A stretch of DNA of 64,000 nt from an uncultured cyanobacterium (GTDB lineage: Bacteria > Cyanobacteriota > Cyanobacteriia > PCC-6307 > Cyanobiaceae): the NCBI GenBank assembly GCA_903856805.1, contig CAIOCZ010000169.1:1-64000 (forward strand), given 5' to 3'. The notes beneath the pieces are model-generated. The model was not told the DNA's origin and made no database searches. It saw only the letters and a list, made by a program, of their open reading frames with translations. Each line of letters begins with the position of its first letter. The first letter of the stretch is position 1. Below, in pieces: positions 1 through 9,193 of this stretch. The position numbers and the translations under genes are program-made.

Positions 1-1218
1 CTAAGCGGCCGGCGACGTTTCCACGCCCCCCTTCGTCGTTAGGGTCTCTGCCTCTTCATCCAGGGCCGCCGCCGATTCAGCAGCGGCCTTGCCGGCGGCA
101 AGCTTGGCGGCCGCGGCCAGCGGCTTCATCGAATTGGCTGTCACTTCCGATCCCTCGGTCAGTTTCTGACGGGTGAGTTTCTCAATCACCTCCTTGGCTT
201 CAGGGTTCTGCTCCAGCCAACTGATGGTGTTGTCACGCCCCTGCCCGATATTGTCACCGTCGTAGCTATACCAAGCACCCTTCCGGGTCACAACGCCAGT
301 TTCTTCGGCCAAGTCCAGCAGACAGCCCAAGGTACTAATGCCGCGACCAAACAGAATGTCGAACTCGGCAATACGAAATGGGGGGGCGACCTTATTCTTG
401 GCCACCTTCACCTTGGCACGAATTCCATACTCCTCGGTGCCGCGCTTGAGGGTCTGGATACGGCGAATATCGAGACGAACAGACGCGTAAAATTTCAACG
501 CGTTGCCGCCGGTGGTGGTTTCCGGATTGCCGTAGGTCACACCGATCTTCTGGCGGAGCTGGTTCAGGAAAATCACCGTACAGCCAGATTTACCAATATT
601 GCCGGTGATTTTGCGCATGGCCTGGCTCATCAATCGAGCCTGACTGCCGACGGCAAGATCCCCCATCTCTCCCTCGATTTCCGCCCGCGGTGTCAAGGCG
701 GCCACGGAGTCAACCACCACGATGTCGACGGCAGCGGAACGAACCAGTTGATCGACGATCTCCAGGGCCATTTCTCCGGTGTCCGGCTGCGACACCAGAA
801 GATTCTCGATGTCGACACCCAGAGCGGCGGCATAAACCGGATCGAGCGCATGCTCCGCGTCCACAAAGGCGGCCACGCCACCGCGTCGCTGCACCTCGGC
901 GATGGCATGCAGCGTGAGGGTGGTTTTGCCGGAGCTCTCCGGCCCGTACACCTCAACCACGCGGCCCTTGGGATAGCCGCCCCCCAGGGCAAGATCCAGG
1001 GTGAGGGCACCGGTGCCGATCGTTTCCACCCGCATGCGCGAGGCATCGCCCAGGCGCATGATCGAGCCCTTCCCAAAATTGCGCTCGATCTGGCTCAGCA
1101 CCAGCCCGAGGGCCTTATCGCGCTCCGCGACGGCCCGGGCATCGCCGGCGGCCGCCGCGGACGCCATCGATCCGGAGGAGGAAAGGGAAGAAGCAGCGGC
1201 CTTGGGATCGGCAGGCAT
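1..1218 (-). CDS. recA: RecA recombinase
   Basis: Strand-exchange ATPase of homologous recombination and SOS induction, cytoplasmic. The 405-residue product has the Walker A box GPESSGKTT at residues 92-100, the Walker B region [11 protein letters not shown], and the signature [14 protein letters not shown]. The ATG at 1218 is preferred over an upstream in-frame start because it gives a short Ser/Ala-rich N-terminus before the conserved core (about residue 35 on). The Ala/Glu-rich C-terminal tail of about 45 residues is typical of cyanobacterial RecA and is probably disordered. The stop is the first three bases of the window, so the gene is complete. A LexA-type palindrome lies about 145 bases upstream, which suggests SOS control. 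Confidence 0.97.
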   Translation of the reverse strand: MPADPKAAASSLSSSGSMASAAAAGDARAVAERDKALGLVLSQIERNFGKGSIMRLGDASRMRVETIGTGALTLDLALGGGYPKGRVVEVYGPESSGKTTLTLHAIAEVQRRGGVAAFVDAEHALDPVYAAALGVDIENLLVSQPDTGEMALEIVDQLVRSAAVDIVVVDSVAALTPRAEIEGEMGDLAVGSQARLMSQAMRKITGNIGKSGCTVIFLNQLRQKIGVTYGNPETTTGGNALKFYASVRLDIRRIQTLKRGTEEYGIRAKVKVAKNKVAPPFRIAEFDILFGRGISTLGCLLDLAEETGVVTRKGAWYSYDGDNIGQGRDNTISWLEQNPEAKEVIEKLTRQKLTEGSEVTANSMKPLAAAAKLAAGKAAAESAAALDEEAETLTTKGGVETSPAA

Positions 1219-1361
1219 GGCGAAAAGGAAAGCGGTGGAACAGGCCACCGGCGACTGGCGCCGGACAGCGGAGGGGATGCCGAAGGCCCGGAAGCCATGG
1301 CCATCCTGTGACCTCTGGGACACAAGTGCCACCAGGCGGGGCCAGCAGCTCAAGCGCGTGT

Positions 1362-1375
1362 AGTACGGACGTACT
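1362..1375 (-). promoter_or_regulatory. Candidate LexA/SOS box over the recA promoter
   Basis: AGTACGGACGTACT has palindromic outer arms AGTAC and GTACT around a 4-base centre. This is the architecture of the cyanobacterial LexA site (RGTAC-N3-D-GTWCB) except for C at the D position. On the minus strand a possible -10 hexamer TAGAGT (1373-1378) overlaps the box, the geometry expected for repression. The box lies 144 bases before the recA start codon. That the promoter is active is inference. Confidence 0.6.
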
Positions 1376-1383
1376 CTAGCGGG

Positions 1384-2154
1384 TCAGGGCCAGGCCGCCA
1401 AGGGGGCGGCAAAGGAGCCTGGCTCCAGCCAGGTGATGCCCTGATCCGCCAAGCCATGGCGATCCCCGGGCGCCAGATAGCCCCAACTGACCAGAAAACA
1501 ACGCACCGCTTCCAGGCCCGGCGTGGTACGCACCTGCTCCAACGTGGGACGGCGATCCTCCACGAACCAAAGCGAGCGCGGACAGGCCGTCGCGGCCTGG
1601 GCCGCCAGCAGAGCGGCCAGCACCTCAGGCTTGCTTCCCTGCTCGTGGCCGTAGATCGCCAACGGCCGCAGCTCCGCCGCCGCCAGCAGCTGGGCGGCGA
1701 AGGATCCGCCCTTGGTGGTCAGCACCACCCAGTCCGCCCCCTCCTCGCCCAGATGGGTCAACCGCTGCTCAACCCCGGGAAAAAACCGGTGGAGCGCCAG
1801 CCAGGCGGGACGATCCGCCGCGATGGCCTGACGACGCACCTGCTCCAGGGCCTGCTGCAGCGATGCCGGCGACCACCCCCAGCGGTCCAGGGCCAACGCC
1901 AGGGCCCTGTCGTAGTGCGCCAGGGTGCCCATGAGGTCGAAGGAAGGGCGACTCAACTCAGCCGCCAGCAGCACCATCTCCCAGCCCTTGTGAATGCGCG
2001 GCCGAAGCTGGGAAAAGGCAAGGGGAGCCTCTTCCGGTAACCGCAACCCTGGCGCCAACCCCTGGGCCGCCCGCCGCGCCGACCACCAGTACTCCGCCAT
2101 GCCATCGACCAGAACCCCGTCGAAATCGAACACCAGCAGGGGAGCCGGAGTCAC
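1384..2154 (-). CDS. HAD-superfamily hydrolase
   Basis: Probable phosphatase of the haloacid dehalogenase superfamily. Motif I (VFDFDGVLVDG) is at the very N-terminus with the nucleophile and acid/base aspartates, motif II is VVLTTKG, and the acidic motif IV is FVEDRRP. There are about 256 residues with no membrane segment. The reading frame stays open further upstream, but that part runs through tRNA-Gln, so the GTG at 2154 just before motif I is the sensible start. It lies downstream of tRNA-Gln and its 3' end is close to the recA promoter. Substrate unknown. Confidence 0.85.
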   Translation of the reverse strand: MTPAPLLVFDFDGVLVDGMAEYWWSARRAAQGLAPGLRLPEEAPLAFSQLRPRIHKGWEMVLLAAELSRPSFDLMGTLAHYDRALALALDRWGWSPASLQQALEQVRRQAIAADRPAWLALHRFFPGVEQRLTHLGEEGADWVVLTTKGGSFAAQLLAAAELRPLAIYGHEQGSKPEVLAALLAAQAATACPRSLWFVEDRRPTLEQVRTTPGLEAVRCFLVSWGYLAPGDRHGLADQGITWLEPGSFAAPLAAWP

Positions 2155-2180
2155 AGGCGCATGACGGCAGTGGGGAAAAA

Positions 2181-2252
2181 CTGGGCCGCTAGGATTCGAA
2201 CCTAGGAATGGCGGGACCAAAACCCGCTGCCTTACCGCTTGGCGACGGCCCA
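2181..2252 (-). tRNA. tRNA-Gln (anticodon UUG)
   Basis: Seventy-two bases fold as a cloverleaf. The acceptor arms TGGGCCG and CGGCCCA are followed by discriminator G. The anticodon loop CTTTGGT carries UUG, and the T arm contains GGTTCGAATCC. CCA is not encoded. A -10-like TAAGGT lies at 2290-2295 upstream on the same strand. Confidence 0.96.
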
Positions 2253-2289
2253 ATACAGCCACGGAACAACCGTGGGGCCGGCCAGGTCA

Positions 2290-2295
2290 ACCTTA
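2290..2295 (-). promoter_or_regulatory. Candidate -10 hexamer for tRNA-Gln
   Basis: On the minus strand the hexamer reads TAAGGT, 37 bases before the tRNA 5' end. No clear -35 is visible. It is proposed because similar TARGGT/TAGAGT hexamers sit before several other genes of the window. Confidence 0.25.
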
Positions 2296-2404
2296 AAAGG
2301 TGAACTGGACATCGACCGGACACTGCGCCTTGGCGAGTGCCTAGCTAGTTACCCATAGCGTCGGGGCCTTCGTCAACCGAGTCCACGGGGAGAGCCTCCA
2401 GGAC

Positions 2405-3940
2405 TCAGGGAGGAAACACCCTCAACCGTTGCTGCTGACCACGCCCAAACACGGCACTGCGAAGGCGGTAGCGCTCCACAAGCTCGGCCTGAATCTGACG
2501 CACCCGGTCGCTGCGCGGCAGCAACTCGACAGGACGCCCCTGGGGCAACACCACCTGCTCCACCGCCAGGCGGCATTCCTCAAATCCGGCATGGGCATCA
2601 TCCAGGGAAGGCCCACCTGTGTCCGCCTCGGCCAGGGGAAGAGCGTCACCCTGACGGCGCTCCAGAAGACGCTCCAAGGCCCGCTGCAGCTGGTGCAGGG
2701 TATCCGATTTGATGACCAGGATCGGCAGGCCTCGCGCCCTTGCCTGACGCCTCAAGGCGGGATCCTGGCCCAGGGCGCCCCGCAGACTCAGCAGCACATC
2801 AGCCTGCTCCGGTTCAGCCACCACCTGAACCCCCAAATCACGACTGCGCACCGCCTCCTCAAGATGGCGCTGGGGTAACCCCACCGCACACACCCGCAGG
2901 GGCTGGTGGAGAGGGAGGGGTGGGGGGATCGCTCCCTGCGGGCGGGGCGGGCGGGACGGGGCCAAGGGATCGGGCAGAGGCACCGGCGCCAAGCGGCGGG
3001 GGGATCGCGGGGCCACAGCGGACGGAACCCCTGGGGGTGCCGGCGCCAAATCGCGCAACTGCAGCTGGCCGTCCTCGCCCAGCTCCCGAACTTGGGGCCT
3101 GGAGGTCTGTCCTCGCAACAGCAGATCCACCGTGCTGGCCACATCGCCATGGACCAGCCAACGGTGACGGCTGTGCATCTCGACGGCCAACGGGAACGTG
3201 GGCTCCGCCGCCCGCTCCAACACCGTCTTCTGGCTGCGGCGACGTCGGGCCTCCTCATCTCCGAGGGTGACGGCCTGAATCCCCCCCACCAAATCGCAGA
3301 GGGTGGGGTTCTTGATCAAATTGGTGAGTTCATTGCCATGGGCGGTGGCCACCAGCATCACCCCCCGCTCGGCAATGGTGCGAGCGGCCTGGGCCTCCAG
3401 TTCGGTACCGATCTCATCGATCACAATCACTTCCGGCATATGGTTTTCCACCGCCTCGATCATCACCTGATGCTGCAATTCGGGTCGGGACACCTGCATG
3501 CGCCGAGCCCGGCCAATGGCGGGATGGGGGATATCACCATCGCCGGCGATTTCGTTGCTCGTGTCTATCACCACTACCCGACGCTGCAGATCATCGGCGA
3601 GCACCCGGGCAATCTCCCGGAGGGCGGTGGTCTTGCCCACTCCGGGGCGGCCCATCAACAGCAGCGACTGACCCCGATCCAGGAGATCTCGCACCATCGC
3701 GACGGTGCCGAACACCGCGCGTCCCACCCGACAAGTCAGACCAACAATGGCCCCGGTTCGATTGCGGATCGCACTGATGCGATGCAGGGTCCATTCAATT
3801 CCGGCTCGATTGTCACCACCAAAAGCTCCCAAACGGCCGACCACGGCCGCGAGGTCGTCACGGGTGATCGGCGTCTCGCCAAGCTCCACAGCCCGACCGG
3901 GATAGCGCGCCTCCGGCACCCGGCCCAGATCCAACACCAC
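2405..3940 (-). CDS. Ycf45-type AAA ATPase with C-terminal R3H domain
   Basis: Relative of the algal plastid and cyanobacterial Ycf45 family, a single-stranded nucleic acid-binding ATPase of unknown role. Walker A GRPGVGKTT is at residues 97-105 and Walker B VIVIDEIG at 171-178, followed by an arginine-rich RRRRSQK segment. The last 40 residues resemble an R3H domain (RIQAELVERYRLRS). The first GTG in frame is at 3940, but plausible family sequence (DDLERLLEVLP and onward) continues in the same open frame for about 50 codons upstream with no ATG, GTG or TTG. The true start is therefore unresolved and probably near 4000-4100. The proline-rich linker at about residues 300-360 is typical. Confidence 0.85.
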   Translation of the reverse strand: MVLDLGRVPEARYPGRAVELGETPITRDDLAAVVGRLGAFGGDNRAGIEWTLHRISAIRNRTGAIVGLTCRVGRAVFGTVAMVRDLLDRGQSLLLMGRPGVGKTTALREIARVLADDLQRRVVVIDTSNEIAGDGDIPHPAIGRARRMQVSRPELQHQVMIEAVENHMPEVIVIDEIGTELEAQAARTIAERGVMLVATAHGNELTNLIKNPTLCDLVGGIQAVTLGDEEARRRRSQKTVLERAAEPTFPLAVEMHSRHRWLVHGDVASTVDLLLRGQTSRPQVRELGEDGQLQLRDLAPAPPGVPSAVAPRSPRRLAPVPLPDPLAPSRPPRPQGAIPPPLPLHQPLRVCAVGLPQRHLEEAVRSRDLGVQVVAEPEQADVLLSLRGALGQDPALRRQARARGLPILVIKSDTLHQLQRALERLLERRQGDALPLAEADTGGPSLDDAHAGFEECRLAVEQVVLPQGRPVELLPRSDRVRQIQAELVERYRLRSAVFGRGQQQRLRVFPP

Positions 3941-4160
3941 CTCCAGCAGCTGACTACGCAGGTGGGGATCGCTCAGGGCCTGCTGAACGGCGACAGGTAG
4001 AACCTCCAGCAGCCGTTCCAGATCATCGGTGACACGCTGGGGAACGGGCAGGCTCGCAGGGACGGACGGGGACAGCAGCGGGCAAGGAGCAATCTTGGGG
4101 TGTTCTAACCCCGAACGCCCAAGCGCCGCGCAGGTTGGATTATTCCTGGGAGGGCCTGGA

Positions 4161-5219
4161 TCAACGCTGGAGCCAGGGGGCCACCAAGGCCCGGGCTAGC
4201 ACCAGGGCCTGGGGCCAGAGATCCTCCGCCTCCCCCAGGGAGACCCCGCGGGCCTGGGCCGCCAGCAGCAGGGGCTGCAAGCGTCGGCGCGCCACGCTGC
4301 CAAAACCAACGCCCGCCACCCTTGCGGCTAGGGCCGGCTGCCGCGCCAACAGGGCGAGGGTGCGGTCATTGGTACCTCCGGCAAGCTGCACCGGCCCCGG
4401 CGGAACCAAGCCTCCCAGCCGCGCCAGCAGCCCTACCGCCGCGTGGGCCGTGCCTGCCCCCACATCGCCACTCATTGGTCGGCCGTCGAGTTGCCAAAGG
4501 GGCGCGAAACCAGCAGCGCGCACCTGGGCAAAACGGTTCCAAAGCTCATCCACGAGGCGGTCGACACCCGCTCCGGAGCCGCGCGCCTCGGAGGGGAATG
4601 GCGCCCTATCCACCTCCAACCCAAGGCTCACCGCCAGGCGCCGCAGGGGAATCCCAGCGGACCGCACCTGATCCAGCCGTGCCGCAAAGGCCCCAGGTCG
4701 GCCGATCCGGGTGTGGAGTTCGATCGCATCCGGGCGCAGGTCGGCCAGTAACGGAGCCACCGCTGCGGCCGGCAGCAACTGATCCCGCTCCTCGATCAGC
4801 CCCAGGGGGCAGGCCGGCAGGCAGCGGCCGCAGCCATAGCAACGCTCCTCCAGCACTCCGGAGACGGCGCCATCGCGGGCCCCTGAGAACCTGGAGATCG
4901 CCCCAGGCTGGGGCCCTAGGGCCGGAATCGCCAGGGCAGGACAGACCCGTTCACAGGGCCTAAGGCAATCGGAAGGGCAGCGGGCCGGGTCGAACCAGGC
5001 CTTACGGAAATGGGGATCGGCCCCATCGCTCAAACTCACCATCACCCACGGCCGGGCCGCGCCGCGGGCCTCGGCCCAAGCAATGCCCCGCCGCGCCGCG
5101 GCCACCACGGCGGGATCGGCGGCCAGATCCAGGCAATGAACCCCCGCCAGGCTGTAAAGACCTGCCAAGTCCTCAATGGCAGCCAGGTCCTGATTGCTGG
5201 CGCCACCGATCCATTTCAC
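4161..5219 (-). CDS. ldpA: LdpA, iron-sulfur protein of circadian/redox input
   Basis: Light-dependent period protein A, known in Synechococcus elongatus as a redox-sensing Fe-S protein that tunes the clock period. Two cysteine clusters are visible: C81, C85, C89, C93 and C127, C130, C133, C137. The second is ferredoxin-like (CYGCGRCLPACP). The N-terminal GASNQDL and the LAGLYSLAGVHCLDLAAD stretch match the family. Start is GTG 5219; the frame is open about 25 more codons upstream without a standard start, so a short N-terminal extension may be missing. It lies in a minus-strand cluster behind ndhN and an antiporter. Confidence 0.9.
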   Translation of the reverse strand: MKWIGGASNQDLAAIEDLAGLYSLAGVHCLDLAADPAVVAAARRGIAWAEARGAARPWVMVSLSDGADPHFRKAWFDPARCPSDCLRPCERVCPALAIPALGPQPGAISRFSGARDGAVSGVLEERCYGCGRCLPACPLGLIEERDQLLPAAAVAPLLADLRPDAIELHTRIGRPGAFAARLDQVRSAGIPLRRLAVSLGLEVDRAPFPSEARGSGAGVDRLVDELWNRFAQVRAAGFAPLWQLDGRPMSGDVGAGTAHAAVGLLARLGGLVPPGPVQLAGGTNDRTLALLARQPALAARVAGVGFGSVARRRLQPLLLAAQARGVSLGEAEDLWPQALVLARALVAPWLQR

Positions 5220-5394
5220 CCAGCGCCCCCGGGCCAGGGCCTGCTCGGCAAGGGGAGTGGGGGAACCGGGGTCGATGGCAAAGGCTGGCGTGAAGGTCCA
5301 TCATCCCAACCATGGCGCCAGGCCCGGCCTCCCCTCTCCAGTGCTGCCGCCGAAGCAGCGCCGCCTCCGAGAGGGAATGCGCCCCCCAGAGCCT

Positions 5395-6690
5395 TCAGCC
5401 GCTCTCGTTGGGCACCAACTCCCCAGTGGTGGCGGGGAGGGGGACACACCCAGGGGAGGCCACCGCCTCACTCAGCCCAAGCGCCCTGGCGAGCCAAGGG
5501 GCCGTGACACCCCCCAGGCCCACCGTGATCATGATCGTGAGAAACACCAAGCCCTTGAGGGCACCAGCCGCAGCCATGCCGGCTTGCTGCAACTGGATGG
5601 CAAAAAGGCTGGCCACGGCGGCGGTGACGATGCCACGCGGGGCGATCCAGCTGGCCAACAACTTCTCGCGCCAGTTCAACGGCAACCCCATGCCCGCCGT
5701 CATCACCACCAGCAGCCGCAGCACCATCAAACCCAGCACGCACCCCACCCCGCCGAGCCCCAAAGGACTCAGCTCCTGCCAGGACACATCAGCCGCCAGC
5801 AGGGGGAACAACACCGTGATCGCCAGCATCGCCATTGGGGAAATCAACGCCTCCAGGGATGCGGCGGCGGAATCCAGGCGCAAGCCCACCACCACTCCAG
5901 CCGTCACCGCTGCAGGTAGTCCGGCCTCGGGCAGCAGGACATTGCAGCCACTGAACAACAAAAACAAGGTGCCCAGGGTGAGCTGGAGGGAGAGGGCAGC
6001 GGATGCCGGATCGGGTGCCCCGGCGGCGGCCCCTCCAGCGGTGTTGAGCCACTCCAGCACCAGGGCCAGGGCCAACCCCGCCAGGCCGCCCAAGGCGACG
6101 CCCACACCCACCCGAAGCAACAGCCGCCAGGCCACATCCTGCCAACTGCCCAGATCTCCTAGGGCCAACTGCAACAACAGCAGCGCCAGCACCGCACTTA
6201 CGGGCTCAAGGATGAGGCCCTCCGCCTCAAGCACCCGTCCCAGAAAAGGGCTTAGGCGCATTTGACGAACCAACGGATTGACCACCGTGGGGCCCGTGGC
6301 CAGGGCGATGGCTCCAAAGACCAGTGCCACCGACCAAGACAAACCGGCGACCCAGTGGGCCAGCGCCGCACCGCCGGCTAAGCCGAACACGGAACGCACC
6401 AACACCAACTGCACGACCGACCGCTGCAGATCACGGCCCGCCAAGCGCAGATTGAGGCCGCCATCAAAGAGCACCAGGCTCACCAGCAAACCAACCAGCG
6501 GCTCCAGCCCGGAGCCCAATTGGTTGGGCTGGATCCAACCAAGGCCCGCATGGCCAAGCATCAGCCCTGTCGCCAGGAGCACCACCACCGCTGGCAGGGT
6601 GCTCAGGCGCGCCACCAACTGGCCAAGGGAACCTGCGAAAAAGGAGACGCCCCAAATCAGCGCCAGCCTTCCCTGCAGATCAGACGCCAA
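5395..6690 (-). CDS. CPA1-type Na+/H+ antiporter
   Basis: Integral membrane cation/proton antiporter with about 12 hydrophobic segments and no long cytoplasmic tail. Family hallmarks include [10 protein letters not shown] in an early helix, the [13 protein letters not shown] stretch (cf. the TDP motif of CPA1 exchangers) and the PRGIV motif in the C-terminal half. The frame is open to an ATG at 6783, but that would overlap ndhN by over 100 bases. TTG 6690 begins inside the last codons of ndhN, with GGAG about nine bases before it, and suggests translational coupling. The ion specificity is not readable from sequence. Confidence 0.85.
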   Translation of the reverse strand: MASDLQGRLALIWGVSFFAGSLGQLVARLSTLPAVVVLLATGLMLGHAGLGWIQPNQLGSGLEPLVGLLVSLVLFDGGLNLRLAGRDLQRSVVQLVLVRSVFGLAGGAALAHWVAGLSWSVALVFGAIALATGPTVVNPLVRQMRLSPFLGRVLEAEGLILEPVSAVLALLLLQLALGDLGSWQDVAWRLLLRVGVGVALGGLAGLALALVLEWLNTAGGAAAGAPDPASAALSLQLTLGTLFLLFSGCNVLLPEAGLPAAVTAGVVVGLRLDSAAASLEALISPMAMLAITVLFPLLAADVSWQELSPLGLGGVGCVLGLMVLRLLVVMTAGMGLPLNWREKLLASWIAPRGIVTAAVASLFAIQLQQAGMAAAGALKGLVFLTIMITVGLGGVTAPWLARALGLSEAVASPGCVPLPATTGELVPNESG

Positions 6691-7144
6691 CGACAAGCTG
6701 CTCCAACGGCTGCCAACGAAGGGCCCTGGCACCGCCCATCTCCACCACGATCTTGAGCCGAGGCTCCCGCCGGCACAGCCCAATCAAGGCTGTCAATTCG
6801 GCAGCGGAGAGCACCTTGCCCTCCAGCAACCAGAGCAGTACAGGTCCCTCAGCCTGCAACTGGGGAGCAAGCAGGGGCATGGCCCGATGCACTTCGCCGA
6901 CGGCAGCGCCACGACCAACGCTGTGATGCCCCAGGTGGGGAGGACGCACCCCGTGCAGCTGAAACAAAAAGGCCTCTGGATCCCCCAGACCCCGGGCAGA
7001 GGTGAGATGGGCTTGGTATCCGGCCGCCCGCAGGCGCCGCATCAGCCGGGTCTCCGCCCCTCCCTCAAGGGGAGCGAACAGGGCAAGGGCTCCGACGCGT
7101 TCCAGGTCCTGGCGGAAACCACGGCCGGACAGCAGCAGGGGCAT
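6680..7144 (-). CDS. ndhN: NAD(P)H-quinone oxidoreductase subunit N
   Basis: Subunit of the cyanobacterial NDH-1 complex (peripheral, oxygenic-photosynthesis-specific), which works in respiration and cyclic electron flow at the thylakoid. The 154-residue protein starts [15 protein letters not shown] and contains the family blocks [34 protein letters not shown] and [15 protein letters not shown] 7144 is chosen because homology starts exactly there; the open frame upstream is non-homologous. Its 3' end overlaps the antiporter start, so ndhN, antiporter and probably ldpA look cotranscribed. Confidence 0.95.
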   Translation of the reverse strand: MPLLLSGRGFRQDLERVGALALFAPLEGGAETRLMRRLRAAGYQAHLTSARGLGDPEAFLFQLHGVRPPHLGHHSVGRGAAVGEVHRAMPLLAPQLQAEGPVLLWLLEGKVLSAAELTALIGLCRREPRLKIVVEMGGARALRWQPLEQLVVGV

Positions 7145-7585
7145 CGGACGGGAAGCGGATCCATTGAAGTCTGACAGCCTCGGAGCTCCAATGGCGGCAA
7201 GAAGGATGGGGGAAGGCCCATGGGTTACGATATGGGCTTGTGCCGCAATCTGTGCCCGTCCGCTAGCCGGGCCTCCAGAAAACGGTACAGGGGTTGCCAG
7301 TGGTGGCGACCCCTCCCGGCCAGTTCGGGGCCAGCAGTGAAGAGTTCGCTCAACGCTGCCGGAACCGACGGGAAACTGCCCCAATGCCGCCGCCTCCCTT
7401 GGGAAGCAGCCAAGGCACCACGGCAAGTCCCAGCCCGCTGAACCCATCGCTAGCTCCTGACCCTCAGGTCAACCGCTGCTTCAACGGATTCAGTTTCGAC
7501 GCCCTGTCAGTGCCTTAAGGCATTGACGATGCTTTTGCTTTGCGGCATGAGCACGCGTCTGTCCAGCTGGCGTTCATTCCCTCCC
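7145..7585. other. Divergent intergenic region between ndhN and rplC
   Basis: There are 441 bases without a credible gene. They must hold the promoters for the leftward ndhN-antiporter-ldpA cluster and for the rightward ribosomal superoperon. The only clear structure is the palindrome at 7506-7527, described separately. Short open frames here are not homologous to anything I recognise. Confidence 0.7.
7506..7527. promoter_or_regulatory. 22-base palindrome upstream of rplC
   Basis: GTCAGTGCC-TTAA-GGCATTGAC is a dyad with a single imperfect pair (G opposite T). It ends 58 bases before the rplC start. With no loop it looks more like a dimeric DNA-protein site than a hairpin, although the RNA could form a 9-bp stem with a TTAA loop. 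Function is inferred from position only. Confidence 0.45.
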
Positions 7586-8236
7586 ATGTCCATCGGCATT
7601 CTCGGGAAGAAATTGGGTATGTCCCAGTTCTTCGACGACGAAGGCAGATCCATCCCGGTCACCGTGATCGAGGCGGGCCCCTGCCGCATTACCCAGCTCA
7701 AGAGCACCGCCAGCGACGGCTACGCCGCCGTTCAGATTGGCTTCGGCGACATTCGCGAGAAGCTCGTCAATAAGCCCGCTATGGGCCACTTGACCAAATC
7801 CGGAGCTGAGCCCCTACGCCACCTTCGCGAATACCGCGTCGACGGCGTCGACGGTCTTGAGTTGGGCGCCCAGATCACCGTGACCGGCTTCGAAGCCGGT
7901 CAAAAAGTTGACGTCAGTGGCGACACCATTGGCCGCGGCTTCTCCGGTTATCAAAAGCGTCATGGCTTCAGCCGGGGTCCCATGAGCCACGGCTCAAAAA
8001 ATCACCGCGAACCGGGATCCACCGGAGCGGGCACCACCCCGGGCCGCGTCTACCCAGGCAAGCGGATGGCTGGCCGCTACGGCGGCAAACAGATCACCAC
8101 CCGCGGCCTCACCATTCTCAAGGTGGATGCGGAACGCAATCTGCTGGTGGTGAAGGGCTCGGTTCCAGGCAAACCCGGTGCCCTGCTCGACATCCGCCCG
8201 GCCAAGCGGGTGGGCAGCAGCAACGCAGCGAACTGA
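7586..8236 (+). CDS. rplC: Ribosomal protein uL3
   Basis: Large-subunit assembly protein near the peptidyl transferase centre and first gene of the superoperon. It has 216 residues from ATG 7586 ([12 protein letters not shown]). An in-frame ATG 63 bases upstream adds non-homologous sequence and is rejected. Typical blocks are the [11 protein letters not shown] region with [26 protein letters not shown] split around it, and [13 protein letters not shown]. The spacer to rplD is 11 bases. The 22-base palindrome ends 58 bases before this start. Confidence 0.98.
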   Translation: MSIGILGKKLGMSQFFDDEGRSIPVTVIEAGPCRITQLKSTASDGYAAVQIGFGDIREKLVNKPAMGHLTKSGAEPLRHLREYRVDGVDGLELGAQITVTGFEAGQKVDVSGDTIGRGFSGYQKRHGFSRGPMSHGSKNHREPGSTGAGTTPGRVYPGKRMAGRYGGKQITTRGLTILKVDAERNLLVVKGSVPGKPGALLDIRPAKRVGSSNAAN

Positions 8237-8247
8237 GGAGCACTGAG

Positions 8248-8883
8248 ATGGCTAATTGTGTTGTACGCGACTGGCAAGGCAAGGAGAGCGGCCAAGCTTC
8301 CCTCCTCCTCAAGGTCGCCAAGGAAACCTCTGCTGCGGACCTGCTGCAGCGAGCGGTGGTTCGTCAACTGGCCAATGCCCGACAGGGCACCGCCAGCACA
8401 CTCACCCGCGCCGAAGTTGCTGGTGGTGGCCGTAAGCCCTACAAGCAAAAGGGAACCGGCCGGGCACGCCAGGGTTCGATCCGCACCCCCCTCCGTCCTG
8501 GCGGTGGTGTGGTCTTCGGTCCCAAACCCCGCAGCTATGAGCTGGGGATGAACCGGAAAGAACGCCGGTTGGCACTGCGTACCGCTCTAATGAGCCGGAT
8601 CGCTGACATCGTCGTGGTCAAGGGATTCGGGGCCGATCTCACCAGCCCGAAAACCCGCGAGATCACCGACGCCCTGCAACGGTTCGGGCTGGAGGCAGAA
8701 ATCAAGGTGCTGCTGGTGCTCGATGGAGCCTCCGAAGCTGTAAAGCTCTCGGTACGCAACCTCGAGAAGGTCAAGCTGATCGCCGCCGATCAGCTGAATG
8801 TGTTTGATCTCCTCAACGCCAACAAGCTGGTGCTCAATGAGGAGGCAGTCGCGAAGATTCAGGAGGTCTACGGCGATGGCTGA
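8248..8883 (+). CDS. rplD: Ribosomal protein uL4
   Basis: Large-subunit protein lining the exit tunnel. In E. coli it is also the autogenous repressor of the S10 operon; whether that applies here is unknown. It has 211 residues with the tunnel-loop signature [19 protein letters not shown] at about residues 60-80. Its last eight bases overlap rplW (GGCGATGGCTGA holds both the rplW ATG and the rplD stop), so the two are translationally coupled. Confidence 0.98.
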   Translation: MANCVVRDWQGKESGQASLLLKVAKETSAADLLQRAVVRQLANARQGTASTLTRAEVAGGGRKPYKQKGTGRARQGSIRTPLRPGGGVVFGPKPRSYELGMNRKERRLALRTALMSRIADIVVVKGFGADLTSPKTREITDALQRFGLEAEIKVLLVLDGASEAVKLSVRNLEKVKLIAADQLNVFDLLNANKLVLNEEAVAKIQEVYGDG

Positions 8884-9178
8884 ACGGTTTGCAGGCCGGC
8901 TGGCGGATGTCATCCGCCGCCCGCTGATCACAGAGAAGGCCACACGGGCCCTTGAATTGAATCAGTACACCTTTGAGGTGGATCATCGGGCTGCCAAGCC
9001 CGACATCAAAGCTGCCGTCGAGTCCCTGTTCGACGTCAAGGTCGTTGGTGTCAGCACCATGAATCCCCCCCGTCGCACCCGCCGGGTTGGCCGCTTCGCC
9101 GGCAAACGTGCCCAGGTGAAGAAAGCGGTGGTACGCCTTGCCGAAGGCAACGCCATCCAGTTGTTCCCTGAGTCCTGA
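8876..9178 (+). CDS. rplW: Ribosomal protein uL23
   Basis: Tunnel-exit protein and docking site for trigger factor and SRP. The 100-residue product starts [22 protein letters not shown] and carries the [17 protein letters not shown] block. The ATG at 8876 lies inside the end of rplD. The same open frame extends upstream through rplD but is shadow sequence there. Spacer to rplB is 15 bases. Confidence 0.97.
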   Translation: MAERFAGRLADVIRRPLITEKATRALELNQYTFEVDHRAAKPDIKAAVESLFDVKVVGVSTMNPPRRTRRVGRFAGKRAQVKKAVVRLAEGNAIQLFPES

Positions 9179-9193
9179 GGGGTCTGATACATC

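Noticed and set aside
690-1325. Several long open frames opposite and offset to recA.
   Set aside because: They are high-GC shadow frames; RecA is unmistakable on the minus strand and the alternatives have no recognisable motifs.
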